Shown here piece after piece: positions 13,691-13,691 of a DNA stretch of 13,691 nt. The position numbers and the translations under genes were made by a program. Numbering within the stretch: the first letter of the stretch is position 1; every line of letters begins with the position of its first letter. Source of the DNA: Pontibacterium sp964228735. Its GTDB lineage: Bacteria > Pseudomonadota > Gammaproteobacteria > Pseudomonadales > Balneatricaceae. The DNA is taken from positions 1 through 13,691 of the forward strand of contig NZ_CAXRBQ010000016.1 of assembly GCF_964228735.1 (NCBI RefSeq), written 5' to 3'. The notes under the pieces were generated by a model that worked only from the letters and a program-made list of their open reading frames with translations, was not told where the DNA came from and did not search any database.

Positions 13691-13691
13691 T

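Noticed and set aside
1..13691. CRISPR arrays, tRNA or rRNA genes, phage or defence genes
   Set aside because: No regularly spaced repeats, cloverleaf-like sequences, ribosomal RNA segments or recognisable defence or phage proteins were seen on either strand.

Overview
The window looks like chromosomal DNA of a gammaproteobacterium, probably a marine, motile, respiring one. The protein families present (ETF:ubiquinone oxidoreductase, YhcC-type radical SAM, PurU, PhoD-like phosphatase, DUF5610, GGDEF) fit that group, but no marker here fixes the genus. Coding density is high, operons are compact, and most gene ends carry rho-independent terminators. Only the right-hand 1.3 kb is clearly mobile.

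Layout from left to right. (1) Bases 1-145 are the 3' end of an ETF-ubiquinone oxidoreductase gene (+), followed by a strong terminator. It lacks one of the normally invariant 4Fe-4S cysteines. (2) Bases 5306-215 (-) are a three-gene efflux operon: periplasmic adaptor, RND pump, then a LysR-type regulator. Stop and start codons overlap at both junctions. The upstream region carries two dyads, one a textbook LysR T-N11-A palindrome. There is no outer-membrane channel gene. (3) Bases 5594-7155 (+) are two adjacent radical SAM genes, a YhcC-like protein and a TatD-linked type protein, with no tatD beside them. (4) Bases 7235-8092 (+) are purU, formyltetrahydrofolate deformylase. (5) Bases 10017-8095 (-) are a PhoD-like metallophosphatase with no signal peptide, its stop codon 2 nt from that of purU. 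(6) Bases 10218-10907 (+) are a DUF5610 protein behind what looks like a sigma-28 (FliA) promoter. It converges on a membrane GGDEF diguanylate cyclase (12172-10949, -) and shares a bidirectional terminator with it. (7) Bases 12391-13690 are a complete IS3-family element with inverted repeats, orfA/orfB and a programmed -1 frameshift site. It sits 8 nt beyond an orphan terminator.

How the genes fit together. The efflux operon is probably self-regulating through its own LysR protein. The DUF5610/diguanylate cyclase pair may belong to a motility and c-di-GMP circuit, judging only by the FliA-like promoter and adjacency. The radical SAM pair may act in a shared, unknown modification. No defence system, CRISPR array, tRNA or rRNA was seen. 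No gene-free stretch exceeds 300 bases; the longest are about 287 bases (5307-5593) and 271 bases (12173-12443), both described below. The best leads are the cysteine-to-tryptophan change in ETF-QO, the FliA-like promoter of the DUF5610 gene, and the operator architecture of the efflux operon.
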